Of a stretch of DNA of 64,000 bases, positions 19,688 through 28,450 are shown piece after piece. The stretch is from Stakelama saccharophila (GTDB lineage: Bacteria; Pseudomonadota; Alphaproteobacteria; Sphingomonadales; Sphingomonadaceae). Under the pieces are notes generated by a model, which saw only the letters and a list, made by a program, of their open reading frames with translations, had not been told where the DNA came from and did not search any database. Where the stretch lies: the NCBI RefSeq assembly GCF_032229225.1, contig NZ_CP135076.1:725001-789000 (forward strand), in the 5' to 3' direction. How positions within the stretch are numbered: position 1 is the first letter of the stretch; each line of letters starts with the position of its first letter. The position numbers were made by a program, and so were the translations under genes.

Positions 19688-20257
19688 ATGATCCGCTTGC
19701 ATACCGTAGGATTCGGTCTTGCCGCCGCGACCGGGCTTTCGCTGGCGGCGGCAGGCTGCAGCACGACCACGAACGGCCCCATGGCAACGCAGCCCGGCGT
19801 CGCTGCGGGAACGGCCGCCACGGCACGGCTGATGACGGCGGACGGCGCGGATGTCGGCACCGCAACGGCGACGGCGCTTTCGGGCGGCGGGGTACGCGTG
19901 GCCGTCAACGCGCATGATCTGCCGCCGGGCGCGCACGGTGCTCATATCCATGCCGTGGGACGCTGCGACGCGCCCGATTTCACCTCGGCCGGCGGCCATT
20001 GGAATCCGACGGGCAGTCAGCACGGCGTCCAGAACCCGGCCGGCCCGCATGCCGGCGACATGCCCAATCTGCTGATCGGGACGAACGGCGAAGGCTCGCT
20101 GGCGGTCAACCTGCCGGCCGGCACCTATAACGGCCTGATGGACGCGGACGGCGCCGCCATGGTGATCCATTCCGGCCCCGACGACATGCGCACCGATCCT
20201 TCCGGCAACAGCGGTTCGCGCATCGCCTGCGGCGTCTTCATGCCGGAAGGGATGTGA
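19688..20257 (+). CDS. sodC: Cu/Zn superoxide dismutase, lipoprotein
   Basis: 189 residues. A lipoprotein signal ends in LAAAGC, so the mature protein is anchored in a periplasm-facing membrane. Copper/zinc ligands appear in HGAHIHAVGRCD, GGHWNPTGSQHG and GPHAGDMPNL; the C-terminal RIACGVF supplies the disulfide partner. It dismutates superoxide to peroxide and oxygen. ATG 19688 is preferred over the overlapping TTG 19685; GGGAG lies upstream. It is convergent with the XpaC-like gene. Confidence 0.93.
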   Translation: MIRLHTVGFGLAAATGLSLAAAGCSTTTNGPMATQPGVAAGTAATARLMTADGADVGTATATALSGGGVRVAVNAHDLPPGAHGAHIHAVGRCDAPDFTSAGGHWNPTGSQHGVQNPAGPHAGDMPNLLIGTNGEGSLAVNLPAGTYNGLMDADGAAMVIHSGPDDMRTDPSGNSGSRIACGVFMPEGM

Positions 20258-20279
20258 GGGCCAGCGGTCGGGCGGCGGC

Positions 20280-20990
20280 TCAACCCAGGGCGTCGTCTTC
20301 GCGGTAGCGGATCTGCAGGTAGCGGTCGCGCGTGGCGAGCAGGTTGAGGTCCCCCTCGGCGAGCTGCTCGGTCATCTCGCCGATCTCTTCCTCGATCAGC
20401 TTCAGGCCGTCGGTCAACTGCTGATCGGGCGTCCGGCCATTGCGTTCCCTGCGGCGTAGCGGCTCCGGCACGCGTTCATAGCCCTTGATCAGTTCGGGCA
20501 GTTGCTCGCCCACCAACTTGCGAACCTCTGCGGCCGCGGGTTCGCGTTCGTCCAGCGTGGCGAGTTGCGGTGCCAGCGTCTCCAGCCTGACCCCGATCGA
20601 ATCGACCAGCGTCCGCGCCGGCGCGGGCAAGGCGGGGCGACGCTTTTCCAGCCACTGCTCGGTCTGCACCGGCAGCGCCTTGAGCGGCGTCTGCGTCAGC
20701 GTTTCGACCGTCACCTCGGGCGCCAGCGGAAAGATGGCGAGCGCCAGGGTGGCCGCGATCAGCAGCGCCATGACCAGGAGCGCCCCGCCCATGCCCAGCG
20801 GCACCATCCAGCCGACGACCAGCGCGCCGATGACGATGGCGATGTCGGCCACCGCGATGCGGCCCAGCCGCCTCAGGATTTCCGCCTCGCGCCGCCGCTT
20901 CGATCGCGCTTTCAGCGAGGCATAGCGTTCCCGCGTGCGGTCGAGATACTCGCTGGACCGGGCGATCTGGCGGTCGACATCGGTCGGCAT
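20280..20990 (-). CDS. XpaC-like membrane protein partner of TelA
   Basis: 236 residues. A basic N-terminal coiled region is followed by two adjacent membrane helices (VADIAIVIGALVVGWMVPLG and ALLVMALLIAATLALAIF), then a helical cytoplasmic part ending ATRDRYLQIRY. This layout fits the XpaC family, named '5-bromo-4-chloroindolyl phosphate hydrolysis protein' from a Bacillus phenotype; no phosphatase motif is present, so that name should not be read as activity. It lies 6 bp downstream of telA and is surely co-transcribed. Role with TelA in tellurite or toxic-anion tolerance is inferred from family pairing. Confidence 0.75.
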   Translation of the reverse strand: MPTDVDRQIARSSEYLDRTRERYASLKARSKRRREAEILRRLGRIAVADIAIVIGALVVGWMVPLGMGGALLVMALLIAATLALAIFPLAPEVTVETLTQTPLKALPVQTEQWLEKRRPALPAPARTLVDSIGVRLETLAPQLATLDEREPAAAEVRKLVGEQLPELIKGYERVPEPLRRRERNGRTPDQQLTDGLKLIEEEIGEMTEQLAEGDLNLLATRDRYLQIRYREDDALG

Positions 20991-20996
20991 GGCGGC

Positions 20997-22205
20997 TTAC
21001 ATCTCCTCCAGCCGGAAGGGATTGTCGGCCTTTGCGCCGCTCTCGGTATTCTGCGCCGCGCCTTCCGCCCGGGCGATATAGCCCTTCGACTTCTCGACCT
21101 CCTTGTCGAGCGTCGTGACGGTGCTCTTCATCGAATCGAGCGCCTTCAGCTTGAAGGTGTCGATCGCGTCCATCGTGTCGTAGATGTTCTGGAAGGCGCG
21201 CTGCAGCGTTTCCATCGGGATGGTGGACGCCGCCGCCTGTTCGTGGATCTGCGCGGTCTGGCTCTTCAGCAGCTTGCCGGTCGAATCGATGATGCCGGCG
21301 GTCGTCGTGTTGAGCGCGGTGATCTGCTCCAGCACCAGTTTCTGATTGGTCAGCGCCTGCGCGACCGTGACGGCGGTGCGCAGCGCCGCGACCGTGGTGG
21401 TCGAGGCGCGGTCGACGCCCTTCACCAGTTCGACATTGTTCTTCTTGACCAGATCGAGCGCGAGATAGCCCTGCACCGTCACCGCCATCTGCGTCAGCAG
21501 GTCCTGATGCCGCTGCCGGGTATAGAACAGCGCCGTCTCGCGCAGCGCCTTGGCCTTGGCCGGATCGGTGGCGTCGAGGTCGTTCGCCTTTTCCTCGATC
21601 TTGCGGTCCATTTCGGCGGCGATATGGATCATCTGTTCCAGCCGCCCCATCGAGGCCCACAGATTCTGCCGCTCCACGTCGATCGCGGCATTGTCCATCA
21701 ACAGCTCGTCCTTGCCGGAGGCGAGCGCCTTCAGGATCGAGGCGATATGCGTCTGCGACGATTTATAGCTGTCGAAATAGTTGCGCAGCTTGTTGCCGAA
21801 CGGAATGATCCCGAACAGTTTCTTCGGCGCGGTCAGATTGCCCTTCCGGCCGGGGTCGAGATCCTCGATCGTGCGGCGCAGTTCGGCCAGGTCGGCGCCG
21901 ACGCCCGATTCCTGGTCCATGGCGCGCACCGGGCGATCCAGGAAACGGTGCGACTGACCCGCGGCGTCGCGGATTTCCTTCTGCCCCATGCTGGTGATCT
22001 GGTCGACGCGCTTGCCGAATTCGGGCGAATTGACGTCCTGCGCGATCAGGTCGGCGATGAAGCCGTCGACCCGCTCGTCGAGCTTGGACCGCGTCTTTTC
22101 GTCGACGGGGACGAGGCCGGCGGCCTTGTCCGGGGAAACCTCGGGAACGGGTTCGGGCGCTTCCAGCACCAGATCCTTTTCGGCGGTGGCAGTATCGGTC
22201 GCCAT
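20997..22205 (-). CDS. telA: TelA-like toxic anion resistance protein
   Basis: 402 residues, almost entirely helical, with TelA-family segments (IGADLAELRRTIEDL-like, KLRNYFDSYKSSQTHI, then LALDLVKKNNVELVKGVDRA and ALTNQKLVLEQITALN). Cytoplasmic and soluble. TelA members are linked to tellurite and cell-envelope stress resistance, with unknown mechanism. ATG 22205 has GGAAGGGA upstream; an upstream in-frame ATG at 22223 looks less likely. First gene of a two-gene operon with the XpaC-like protein. Confidence 0.85.
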   Translation of the reverse strand: MATDTATAEKDLVLEAPEPVPEVSPDKAAGLVPVDEKTRSKLDERVDGFIADLIAQDVNSPEFGKRVDQITSMGQKEIRDAAGQSHRFLDRPVRAMDQESGVGADLAELRRTIEDLDPGRKGNLTAPKKLFGIIPFGNKLRNYFDSYKSSQTHIASILKALASGKDELLMDNAAIDVERQNLWASMGRLEQMIHIAAEMDRKIEEKANDLDATDPAKAKALRETALFYTRQRHQDLLTQMAVTVQGYLALDLVKKNNVELVKGVDRASTTTVAALRTAVTVAQALTNQKLVLEQITALNTTTAGIIDSTGKLLKSQTAQIHEQAAASTIPMETLQRAFQNIYDTMDAIDTFKLKALDSMKSTVTTLDKEVEKSKGYIARAEGAAQNTESGAKADNPFRLEEM

Positions 22206-22419
22206 GCAATCCCTTCCACGCAAAAATCGTCGCGAAACTAGATGATCCGATTTCGCGAAGGCTTCAACTGTTCTATCTAAATAATACAGCCGGTGATTTC
22301 AATGATTGCCGCCGAACGGCGGGGCGGCGGCGGCCGCCTGGGCGGATGACCCTTTCCGCGGCGCAGCATCTGCGCTATGGCGCGCGCGATATAAAGCCTC
22401 CCACAATCGGATATCCGTA

Positions 22420-24234
22420 ATGAGCCTCCGCAACGTGGCGATCATCGCCCATGTCGATCACGGCAAGACCACGCTGGTCGACCAGCTTTTCCGCCAGTCC
22501 GGCACCTTTCGCGACAATCAGCGCGTCGACGAACGCGCGATGGATTCGAACGACCTGGAAAAGGAACGCGGGATCACGATTCTCGCCAAGTGCACCTCGA
22601 TCGATTGGCAGGGCACGCGCATCAACATCGTCGACACGCCCGGCCACGCCGATTTCGGCGGCGAGGTGGAGCGCATCCTGTCGATGGTCGACGGCGTCAT
22701 CCTGCTGGTCGACGCGGCCGAAGGCGCGATGCCGCAGACGAAGTTCGTCACCGGCAAGGCGCTGGCGCTGGGCCTGCAGCCGATCGTCGTCGTCAACAAG
22801 ATCGACCGGTCGGATGCCCGCGCGCAGGAAGTGCTGGACGAGGTGTTCGACCTGTTCGTGTCGCTCGACGCCAATGACGAACAGCTCGATTTTCCCGTCC
22901 TCTTCGCGAGCGGGCGCAGCGGCTATGCCGGCGTCGACGCCGATGTGCGCGAAGGCGACCTGACGCCGCTGTTCGAAACGATCGTCGACCATGTGCCCGA
23001 GCCCAATGTGGAGCCCGACGCGCCCTTCACCTTCCTGGTGACGCTGCTCGACCGCGACAATTTCCTCGGCCGCATCCTGACGGGCCGGGTCAAGACGGGC
23101 ACGGTGAAGCTCAACCAGCCGATCCACGCGCTCGACCGCGACGGCAAGGTGGTCGAGACCGGCCGCGCGTCCAAGCTGATGTCCTTCCGCGGGTTGGAGC
23201 GGGTGCCGGTGGAGGAAGCGACCGCCGGCGACATCATCAGCCTGGCCGGCCTGGAAGTCGCGACGGTGGCGAACACCATCGCCGACACTTCGGTCAGCGA
23301 GCCGATTCAGGCGCAGCCGATCGATCCGCCGACGCTGTCGATGCGCTTCGCCGTCAACGATTCGCCGCTTGCCGGGCGCGAGGGGACCAAGGTCACCAGC
23401 CGCATGATCCGCGACCGCCTGTTCCGGGAGGCCGAGACCAACGTCGCGATCCGCGTGACAGAGGCCGAGGACAAGGACAGTTTCGAGGTCGCCGGCCGCG
23501 GCGAGCTGCAGCTCGGCGTGCTGATCGAAACGATGCGGCGCGAGGGCTTCGAACTCGGCATCAGCCGCCCGCGCGTGCTGTTCCGCGAGGAAAATGGCGA
23601 GCGTACCGAGCCCTACGAAACCGTGATGATCGACGTCGACGAGGAATATTCCGGCACGGTGGTCGAGAAGATGGCGCTGCGCAAGGCGGAGATGACGGAC
23701 ATGCGGCCCTCCGGCGGCGGCAAGACGCGCATCACCTTTTCCGCGCCGTCGCGCGGCCTTATCGGCTATCACGGCGAATTCCTGTCCGACACGCGCGGCA
23801 CCGGCATCATGAACCGCGTGTACGAACGCTACGGTCCGCACAAGGGCAAGATTGAAGGCCGGCCCAACGGCGTGCTGATCTCCAACGGCGCGGGCGAGGC
23901 GAACGCCTATTCGCTCAACTCGCTGGAGGACCGCGGCGTGCTGATGGTGGGCGCCGGCGAGGTGCTCTACGAAGGCATGATCATCGGCGAGAATGCGAAG
24001 CCCGACGACCTCGAGGTCAATCCGATGAAGGCCAAGCAACTCACCAATATCCGTTCCTCGGGCAAGGACGACGCGATCCGCCTGACGCCGCCGCGCCGCA
24101 TGACGCTGGAACAGGCCATCGCCTATATCGACGATGACGAGCTGGTGGAGGTGACGCCCAAGTCCATCCGCCTGCGCAAGCGCCATCTCGACCCGCACGA
24201 ACGCAAGCGGGCGGCGCGCGCCAAGGCGGCCTGA
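22420..24234 (+). CDS. typA: Ribosome-associated GTPase TypA/BipA
   Basis: 604 residues. GTPase motifs: [15 protein letters not shown] (G1), RGITI (G2), [13 protein letters not shown] (G3), [10 protein letters not shown] (G4). Domains II, III and V follow, then the TypA-specific C-terminal domain ([19 protein letters not shown]). It binds the ribosome much like EF-G and aids 50S assembly and stress or cold adaptation. Start ATG 22420 lies at the conserved [13 protein letters not shown]; no strong ribosome site is seen. It is divergent from telA across 214 bp. Confidence 0.97.
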   Translation: MSLRNVAIIAHVDHGKTTLVDQLFRQSGTFRDNQRVDERAMDSNDLEKERGITILAKCTSIDWQGTRINIVDTPGHADFGGEVERILSMVDGVILLVDAAEGAMPQTKFVTGKALALGLQPIVVVNKIDRSDARAQEVLDEVFDLFVSLDANDEQLDFPVLFASGRSGYAGVDADVREGDLTPLFETIVDHVPEPNVEPDAPFTFLVTLLDRDNFLGRILTGRVKTGTVKLNQPIHALDRDGKVVETGRASKLMSFRGLERVPVEEATAGDIISLAGLEVATVANTIADTSVSEPIQAQPIDPPTLSMRFAVNDSPLAGREGTKVTSRMIRDRLFREAETNVAIRVTEAEDKDSFEVAGRGELQLGVLIETMRREGFELGISRPRVLFREENGERTEPYETVMIDVDEEYSGTVVEKMALRKAEMTDMRPSGGGKTRITFSAPSRGLIGYHGEFLSDTRGTGIMNRVYERYGPHKGKIEGRPNGVLISNGAGEANAYSLNSLEDRGVLMVGAGEVLYEGMIIGENAKPDDLEVNPMKAKQLTNIRSSGKDDAIRLTPPRRMTLEQAIAYIDDDELVEVTPKSIRLRKRHLDPHERKRAARAKAA

Positions 24235-24250
24235 CGAACGGCGGCGATGG

Positions 24251-24652
24251 TCAGTCCCCGGCCATCGCCGCGATCGCTTCCCATTCCCGGTCGCTGACCG
24301 GTGATACCGACAGGCGCGGCTGTCGCAGCATCGCCATGCCCGCAAGGGCCGGTTCGGCCTTCATTGCCGCCAGCGATACCGCGCGACCGAGCGGCGCCAC
24401 CGGCTTGACGGCGACCGAGGCCCAGGCGCCCTCCGCGCCGTCCGGCTTCCAGGCGCGCGTGATCTCCGCCACGCCCACCGCCGCCTTTTCCTTGCCGCTG
24501 TGATAGAAGAGCGCCCGGTCGCCCGGCTGCATCGCGCGAAGGTGGCGGGCGGCGGCGTTGTTGCGCACCCCGTCCCATTCGGTCGTGCCGTCGCGCATCA
24601 GGTCGTGCCAGCTATAGCTTCCCGGCTCGGACTTCAGCAGCCAATAGCGCAT
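24251..24652 (-). CDS. EVE domain protein
   Basis: 133 residues beginning MRYWLLKSEPGSYSW, the hallmark EVE/thymocyte-protein-Thy28 start, followed by DGVRNNAAARHLRAM and GDRALFYHSGKEKAAVGVAEI. The fold is PUA-like and is proposed to bind modified bases in nucleic acids. ATG 24652 chosen at the family start; GGAAGAGGAAACC upstream is purine-rich. It converges with typA. Confidence 0.9.
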   Translation of the reverse strand: MRYWLLKSEPGSYSWHDLMRDGTTEWDGVRNNAAARHLRAMQPGDRALFYHSGKEKAAVGVAEITRAWKPDGAEGAWASVAVKPVAPLGRAVSLAAMKAEPALAGMAMLRQPRLSVSPVSDREWEAIAAMAGD

Positions 24653-24815
24653 GTCGGTTTCCTCTTCCTGCAAGTATTGCGAAGGTAAACGCATGCTGAA
24701 TGTACGGTTCCGCACCGGTTCAGCCGGTCTCCTGTATAGTATAGATCACAGTCGCACTTCGCTTGGAACGTTTTCGTGGCCGCGGACTGCGATCAGAGCC
24801 AGGAGAACCGCAAAG

Positions 24816-25160
24816 ATGAAACAGATGATTATGAAATCCGCGCTTGGGCTCGCGCTCGGTGCGACCGCATTGTCGGTCGCGGCGCCCGCCCAGGCCCAGC
24901 ATTACCGCCACTATCGCCATCACGACAACGACGCTGCCGGTGCGGCCATTGTCGCCGGCATCGCGGGGCTGGCCATCGGCGCCGCGATCGCCTCGGACGA
25001 TAACGACCGTTACGATCGCCGCTATCACTATCGCCACGGCTATTATCCTAACAACGGCTATTATGCGCGACGCTATCGCAGCAATTATCGTTATTGCCAC
25101 ATCCGCCGGGTGTGGGACCCCTATCTCCACCGGCCGGTCCGCGTCCGCTATTGCCGATAA
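24816..25160 (+). CDS. Small secreted Tyr/Arg/His-rich protein with glycine-zipper-like helix
   Basis: 114 residues. Signal peptide (GLALGATALSVAAPAQAQ), then HYRHYRHHDND, a hydrophobic glycine-rich stretch (AAIVAGIAGLAIGAAIAS), and a tyrosine/arginine-rich tail ending in three cysteine-bearing turns (CHIRRVWDPYLHRPVRVRYC). The plan resembles YMGG or glycine-zipper periplasmic proteins that are common in alphaproteobacteria; function unknown. ATG 24816 follows AGGAGA. A strong terminator sits 8 bp after the stop, so it is monocistronic. Confidence 0.8.
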   Translation: MKQMIMKSALGLALGATALSVAAPAQAQHYRHYRHHDNDAAGAAIVAGIAGLAIGAAIASDDNDRYDRRYHYRHGYYPNNGYYARRYRSNYRYCHIRRVWDPYLHRPVRVRYCR

Positions 25161-25167
25161 GAACTCC

Positions 25168-25192
25168 GGGGACGGTTCGCCGTCCCCTTTTT
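25168..25192 (+). terminator. Intrinsic terminator with UUCG tetraloop
   Basis: GGGGACGG (25168-25175), loop TTCG, CCGTCCCC (25180-25187), then five T. Perfect 8-bp stem right after the small secreted protein gene. Confidence 0.92.
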
Positions 25193-25241
25193 ATGTGCCG
25201 GCCCCTTTCCTGAAGCCCGGCTTTGCGGCAAAGGCGCGCAC

Positions 25242-25535
25242 ATGACTGATACACCCCCCGACCGGCTGTCGATCAATCCGCGCAGCCCCCATTTCGATCA
25301 GGCCGTACTCGAACGCGGCATCGGCATCCGCTTCAAGGGCAGCGAGCGCCGCGATGTCGAGGAATATTCGATGTCCGAAGGCTGGATCCGCGTCGCGCTC
25401 GGCAAGAAGGTCGACCGCCACGGCCAGCCGCTGACGATCAAGCTGACCGGCCCGGTCGAGGCCTATTACCAGGATGCCGAGCAGGCCGAGGATGCGGAAG
25501 CCACCGGCCCGCAGGACGTGGCGGACGAGGGCTGA
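25242..25535 (+). CDS. DUF3297 family protein
   Basis: 97 residues: RLSINPRSPHFDQAVLERGI, GIRFKGSERRDVEEY, then GWIRVALGKKVDRHGQPLTI and a typical DUF3297 end (GPVEAYYQ), plus an acidic tail. Small cytoplasmic protein of unknown role, often mislabelled glutathione peroxidase in alphaproteobacteria. Preceded by a terminator, so it has its own promoter; converges with the ArsR gene. Confidence 0.85.
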   Translation: MTDTPPDRLSINPRSPHFDQAVLERGIGIRFKGSERRDVEEYSMSEGWIRVALGKKVDRHGQPLTIKLTGPVEAYYQDAEQAEDAEATGPQDVADEG

Positions 25536-25547
25536 GCGTTTCGCTGC

Positions 25548-25880
25548 TTATTCTTCGACGAAGATCTTGAGCCGATCCAGCGCGTCTTCCCATTCGGCCG
25601 CAACGCGCATGAGATAGGTCTGCGCTTCGGCCACCGCCTCGGGCGCGGCTGAAAACAGCTTTTCGCGGCCGCTGCGCTGTGATCGGACCAGCCCGGCGCG
25701 TTCCAGCACGCAGAGGTGCTTGGTGACCGCCTGACGGGTCAGGTCGCGCCCTGCCGACAGGGCGGCGATCGGCCGCGCAACGCCGCCGCCCAACTGTTCG
25801 AGCATCGCCAGCCGGGTGCGATCACCCAGCGCCGAAAACAGTTCGGCAGCGCGCGGAATGGCGATGTCAGCCCTCGACAT
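25548..25880 (-). CDS. ArsR family winged-helix regulator
   Basis: 110 residues with ELFSALGDRTRLAMLEQL, then LTRQAVTKHLCVLERAGLV and RSGREKLF, the standard ArsR HTH and wing. The metal-binding ELCVCDL motif is absent, so it belongs to the group paired with SRPBCC/AHSA1 proteins rather than the metal sensors. It starts inside the upstream SRPBCC gene (14-bp overlap), so both are translated from one message; it probably controls that operon. Confidence 0.92.
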   Translation of the reverse strand: MSRADIAIPRAAELFSALGDRTRLAMLEQLGGGVARPIAALSAGRDLTRQAVTKHLCVLERAGLVRSQRSGREKLFSAAPEAVAEAQTYLMRVAAEWEDALDRLKIFVEE

Positions 25881-26313
25881 GACGCTCGATATTTTCCATC
25901 TGCTGCGCCCAGCCGTCGTCGTTCATCCGTAGCGCAAGGTCCCTTCGTTCAGCAGGGATAGCATCGAAACCCGACTCGCGGACCGTAAGCAGCGTACCGT
26001 CTTCGATCGGCGTAAGGAAAAACTCCACCGTCGTCGGCGGCTCTTCCGAATAGTCGTGTTCCGGATCGATTGCATAGGGGTGCCAGGTGAACGCGAACCT
26101 TCGCGGCCGCTCCATCGCGATCACGCGGACTTCCCATTTCAGATGTTCATAGCCCGGATAGGTAATGCGTCCGCTTACCTGCCCGCCCTGTGCAAACGCG
26201 CGATCGAGCTTCACCCGGAACCAGGCACCGAATTCTTCGTGATCGGTCAGCGCCTTCCAGACGCGATCGACCGACGCGTTCAGGCGGACCTGCTTTTCGA
26301 TAAAATCGGGCAT
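25867..26313 (-). CDS. SRPBCC (AHSA1/START-like) protein
   Basis: 148 residues. IEKQVRLNASVDRVWKALTD at the start and FAWTWHP-like RFAFTWHPYA, TTVEFFLTPIEDGTLLTVRE, plus a final amphipathic helix with GWAQQMENIERHV, define the Aha1/CalC helix-grip fold. It binds hydrophobic ligands in a deep cavity; the ligand is unknown. ATG 26313 follows an excellent AGGAGG. First gene of a two-gene operon with its ArsR regulator. Confidence 0.9.
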   Translation of the reverse strand: MPDFIEKQVRLNASVDRVWKALTDHEEFGAWFRVKLDRAFAQGGQVSGRITYPGYEHLKWEVRVIAMERPRRFAFTWHPYAIDPEHDYSEEPPTTVEFFLTPIEDGTLLTVRESGFDAIPAERRDLALRMNDDGWAQQMENIERHVEG

Positions 26314-26379
26314 ATATGCAACCTCCTGGCTGCACATATGCCCGCGACCGGCGGAAAGGCAACCAAAAAGTTGCCCATG

Positions 26380-27180
26380 TCAATGGACGAAGCGGGCGAC
26401 CACGTCGCGGTAGCTGCGGCTGACCTTCACCTGCGCGCCGGAATCGAGCACCAGGAAACATTCGCCATTGGTGTGCGGCTTGACCTGCTTGACCAGGTCG
26501 AGATTGACGATGGTGGACCGGTGGACCCGCTGGAACCGGCGCGGATCGAGCCGCTTTTCCAGATCCTTCATCGTCTCGCGCAGGATCAGCGTGTTGTCGC
26601 CGGTATAGATGCACATATAATCGCCGGCGGCATCGATGCGTTCGATCGTGTCGACGTCGACGCGGAAGATCTGGCCGCGATCCTTGATGTTGATGAGCTT
26701 TTCATAGCGGCCGGCGGTCGGCGCCTCGCCGCCCTCGGCCAGTTCCTCCGCCGCTTCGGGCGCGACCTCGGCCAGCACGTTCTTCAGCTTTTCGATCTCG
26801 GCCTGGCCGCGCCGCTCGCTCAACCGCATGCGGACACGTTCCAGCGTGTCGGCAAGACGGCCTTCCTCCACGGGTTTCAGCAGATAATCGACGGCCTGCG
26901 CCTCGAACGCGCGGATCGCGTGGTCCGAATAGGCGGTGACGAAAACGAACAGCGGCGGATCGACCTCCATCAGGCCCTGCACGACGGAAAAGCCGTCGAA
27001 GCCGGGCATCTGGATATCGAGGAAGACGAGATCGGGCTTCTGTGTCTTGATTGCGCGGATGGCCTCGCGGCCGTTCTGGCACTTTTCGACGACTTCCACG
27101 TCTTCATGCGCCTGGAGCCGGAGTTCCAGGCCCTGGATCGCCAGGGGCTCATCGTCGACGAGAATGGTACGGATGGTCAT
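26380..27180 (-). CDS. LytTR-type response regulator
   Basis: 266 residues. The receiver domain (1-~120) has acidic pocket D9-D10, phosphoacceptor D55 in LVFLDIQMPG, and the conserved FVTAYSDHAIRAFEAQAVDYLLKP. A linker rich in E and A follows, then a LytTR DNA-binding domain (~160-266) with IKDRGQIFRVDVDTIERIDAAGDY and RVHRSTIVNLDLVKQV. It regulates genes on phosphorylation by the sensor kinase. Its ATG overlaps the kinase stop (ATGA), so the pair is co-translated. Confidence 0.95.
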   Translation of the reverse strand: MTIRTILVDDEPLAIQGLELRLQAHEDVEVVEKCQNGREAIRAIKTQKPDLVFLDIQMPGFDGFSVVQGLMEVDPPLFVFVTAYSDHAIRAFEAQAVDYLLKPVEEGRLADTLERVRMRLSERRGQAEIEKLKNVLAEVAPEAAEELAEGGEAPTAGRYEKLINIKDRGQIFRVDVDTIERIDAAGDYMCIYTGDNTLILRETMKDLEKRLDPRRFQRVHRSTIVNLDLVKQVKPHTNGECFLVLDSGAQVKVSRSYRDVVARFVH

Positions 27181-28280
27181 GCTGCCTCTCGGGTCTGTTC
27201 CTCGAACTGGAACGGTATCTCTATCTCAACGCTGAACCCGCCCCCAGGGTTCGATCGCGTCGCGAACTGGTGGTCGGGGCCGAAGGCCTGCGCCAGCCGC
27301 TTGCGGATATTGGCGAGCCCGACCCCGGTGGAAAGGTTCGGCCGGCGGTGGGTCGCGGTCAATCCGGGGCCGGTATCCGACACGGTGATCTGCACCCTGT
27401 CTCCGGCGAGTCGCGTGCGGATGCAGATTTCGGCGCCCTCCTCCTGCGGCGTGACGGCATATTTGATGGCGTTTTCCACCAGCGGTTGCAGCAGCAGCGA
27501 CGGCATCCGCGCCTTTTCCGTCCGCGGATCGATGTCGAATTCGGGTCGCAGCCGCTCGTCGAAGCGCATTTTCTCGATTTCGAGATAGAGTTTGAGGGTG
27601 TCGACCTCCTGCAGCAGCGTGACATGCGCGGTCGGTTCGTTGGCGAGCGTATAGCGCAGGAAGTTGGACAGCCGCGCCAGCATCGCATTGGCGCGCTCCG
27701 TCTGTTTCAGCAGCACCAGAGTCGAAATGGAGTTCAGCGTGTTGAACAGGAAGTGCGGATTGAGCTGATAGCGCAGCATGGTGAGCTGTGCCGTCGATGC
27801 CTGCGCCTCCAGCAGGCGGAGCTGGGTGTTCTGCTCCTCCACCGTCAGATAGGAATTGATGCCGAAATACAGCGCCGACCAGCCGAGCAGCAGCGTCAGA
27901 CACAGATATAAGAGGCCGACGACCAGGCCGAATGTAACCCCCTGGGTATCGTTGCGGATCAGCGAATAGGCATAGGCGTTGATCACGGCATAGATCAGCG
28001 TCGCCACGGCGAAGGTCACGAGAATTGCCGCGATCGCGTAATAGCGCGGCAGCGTGCGATAGATCTTGTAGCAACTGGCGAGCAGCAGCGTCAGGCAATA
28101 GCCGACGGCCGCTTCCGCCAACGCGACGAACAGCAGGCGGAAGGAAAAGGTGTTGGTGATGCCGGTGACGGTACGCAGCACCAGATACGCCATCCACCCG
28201 CCGCCCTGCAGCATCCAGAAGGCGCGTGCCTTGTCCTCGAAAAAGGGGCGGGCGAACAAGGCTGGGCTGGGCTTGGGCAA
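27177..28280 (-). CDS. LytS-like membrane sensor histidine kinase
   Basis: About 367 residues. Four to five membrane helices lie between ~20 and 150. The His_kinase domain has TMLRYQLNPHFLFNTLNSIS with the phosphorylated histidine, PSLLLQPLVENAIKYAV (N box) and SDTGPGL...GVGLANIRKRL (G boxes). It signals to the LytTR regulator encoded next. The start is uncertain: TTG 28280 follows GAGGA at acceptable spacing; TTG 28304 and ATG 28214 are alternatives, though the latter cuts a conserved-looking FFEDKARAFW segment. The ligand is unknown; the neighbouring Oar-like receptor gene may be a target. Confidence 0.85.
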   Translation of the reverse strand: MPKPSPALFARPFFEDKARAFWMLQGGGWMAYLVLRTVTGITNTFSFRLLFVALAEAAVGYCLTLLLASCYKIYRTLPRYYAIAAILVTFAVATLIYAVINAYAYSLIRNDTQGVTFGLVVGLLYLCLTLLLGWSALYFGINSYLTVEEQNTQLRLLEAQASTAQLTMLRYQLNPHFLFNTLNSISTLVLLKQTERANAMLARLSNFLRYTLANEPTAHVTLLQEVDTLKLYLEIEKMRFDERLRPEFDIDPRTEKARMPSLLLQPLVENAIKYAVTPQEEGAEICIRTRLAGDRVQITVSDTGPGLTATHRRPNLSTGVGLANIRKRLAQAFGPDHQFATRSNPGGGFSVEIEIPFQFEEQTREAA

Positions 28281-28388
28281 GGAAGGCGGTCCTCGGTCAC
28301 GCAAACGGACGATGGAACTCGAGTCTATATCGCCGCGCGTCCGGCGCAAAGCCGTAGTGGAACGCACCGTGCATATCGGCGGCTCCCC

Positions 28389-28427
28389 AAAAGGAAACCG
28401 CCGCCCTCCCCGGGGGGAGGACGGCGG
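28389..28427 (-). terminator. Intrinsic terminator of the Oar-like receptor gene
   Basis: On the minus strand CCGCCGTCCTCCCC pairs with GGGGAGGGCGGCGG (28398-28427; one G-U) and is followed by TTTCCTTTT. It sits 24 bp past the receptor stop and separates it from the kinase gene. Confidence 0.85.
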
Positions 28428-28450
28428 CCGCAAGGTGCCTGATCCGATGA

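Noticed and set aside
20280..20990. Naming the XpaC-like protein a phosphate hydrolase
   Set aside because: No phosphatase motif is visible; the family name comes from an indirect phenotype, so no enzymatic function was assigned.
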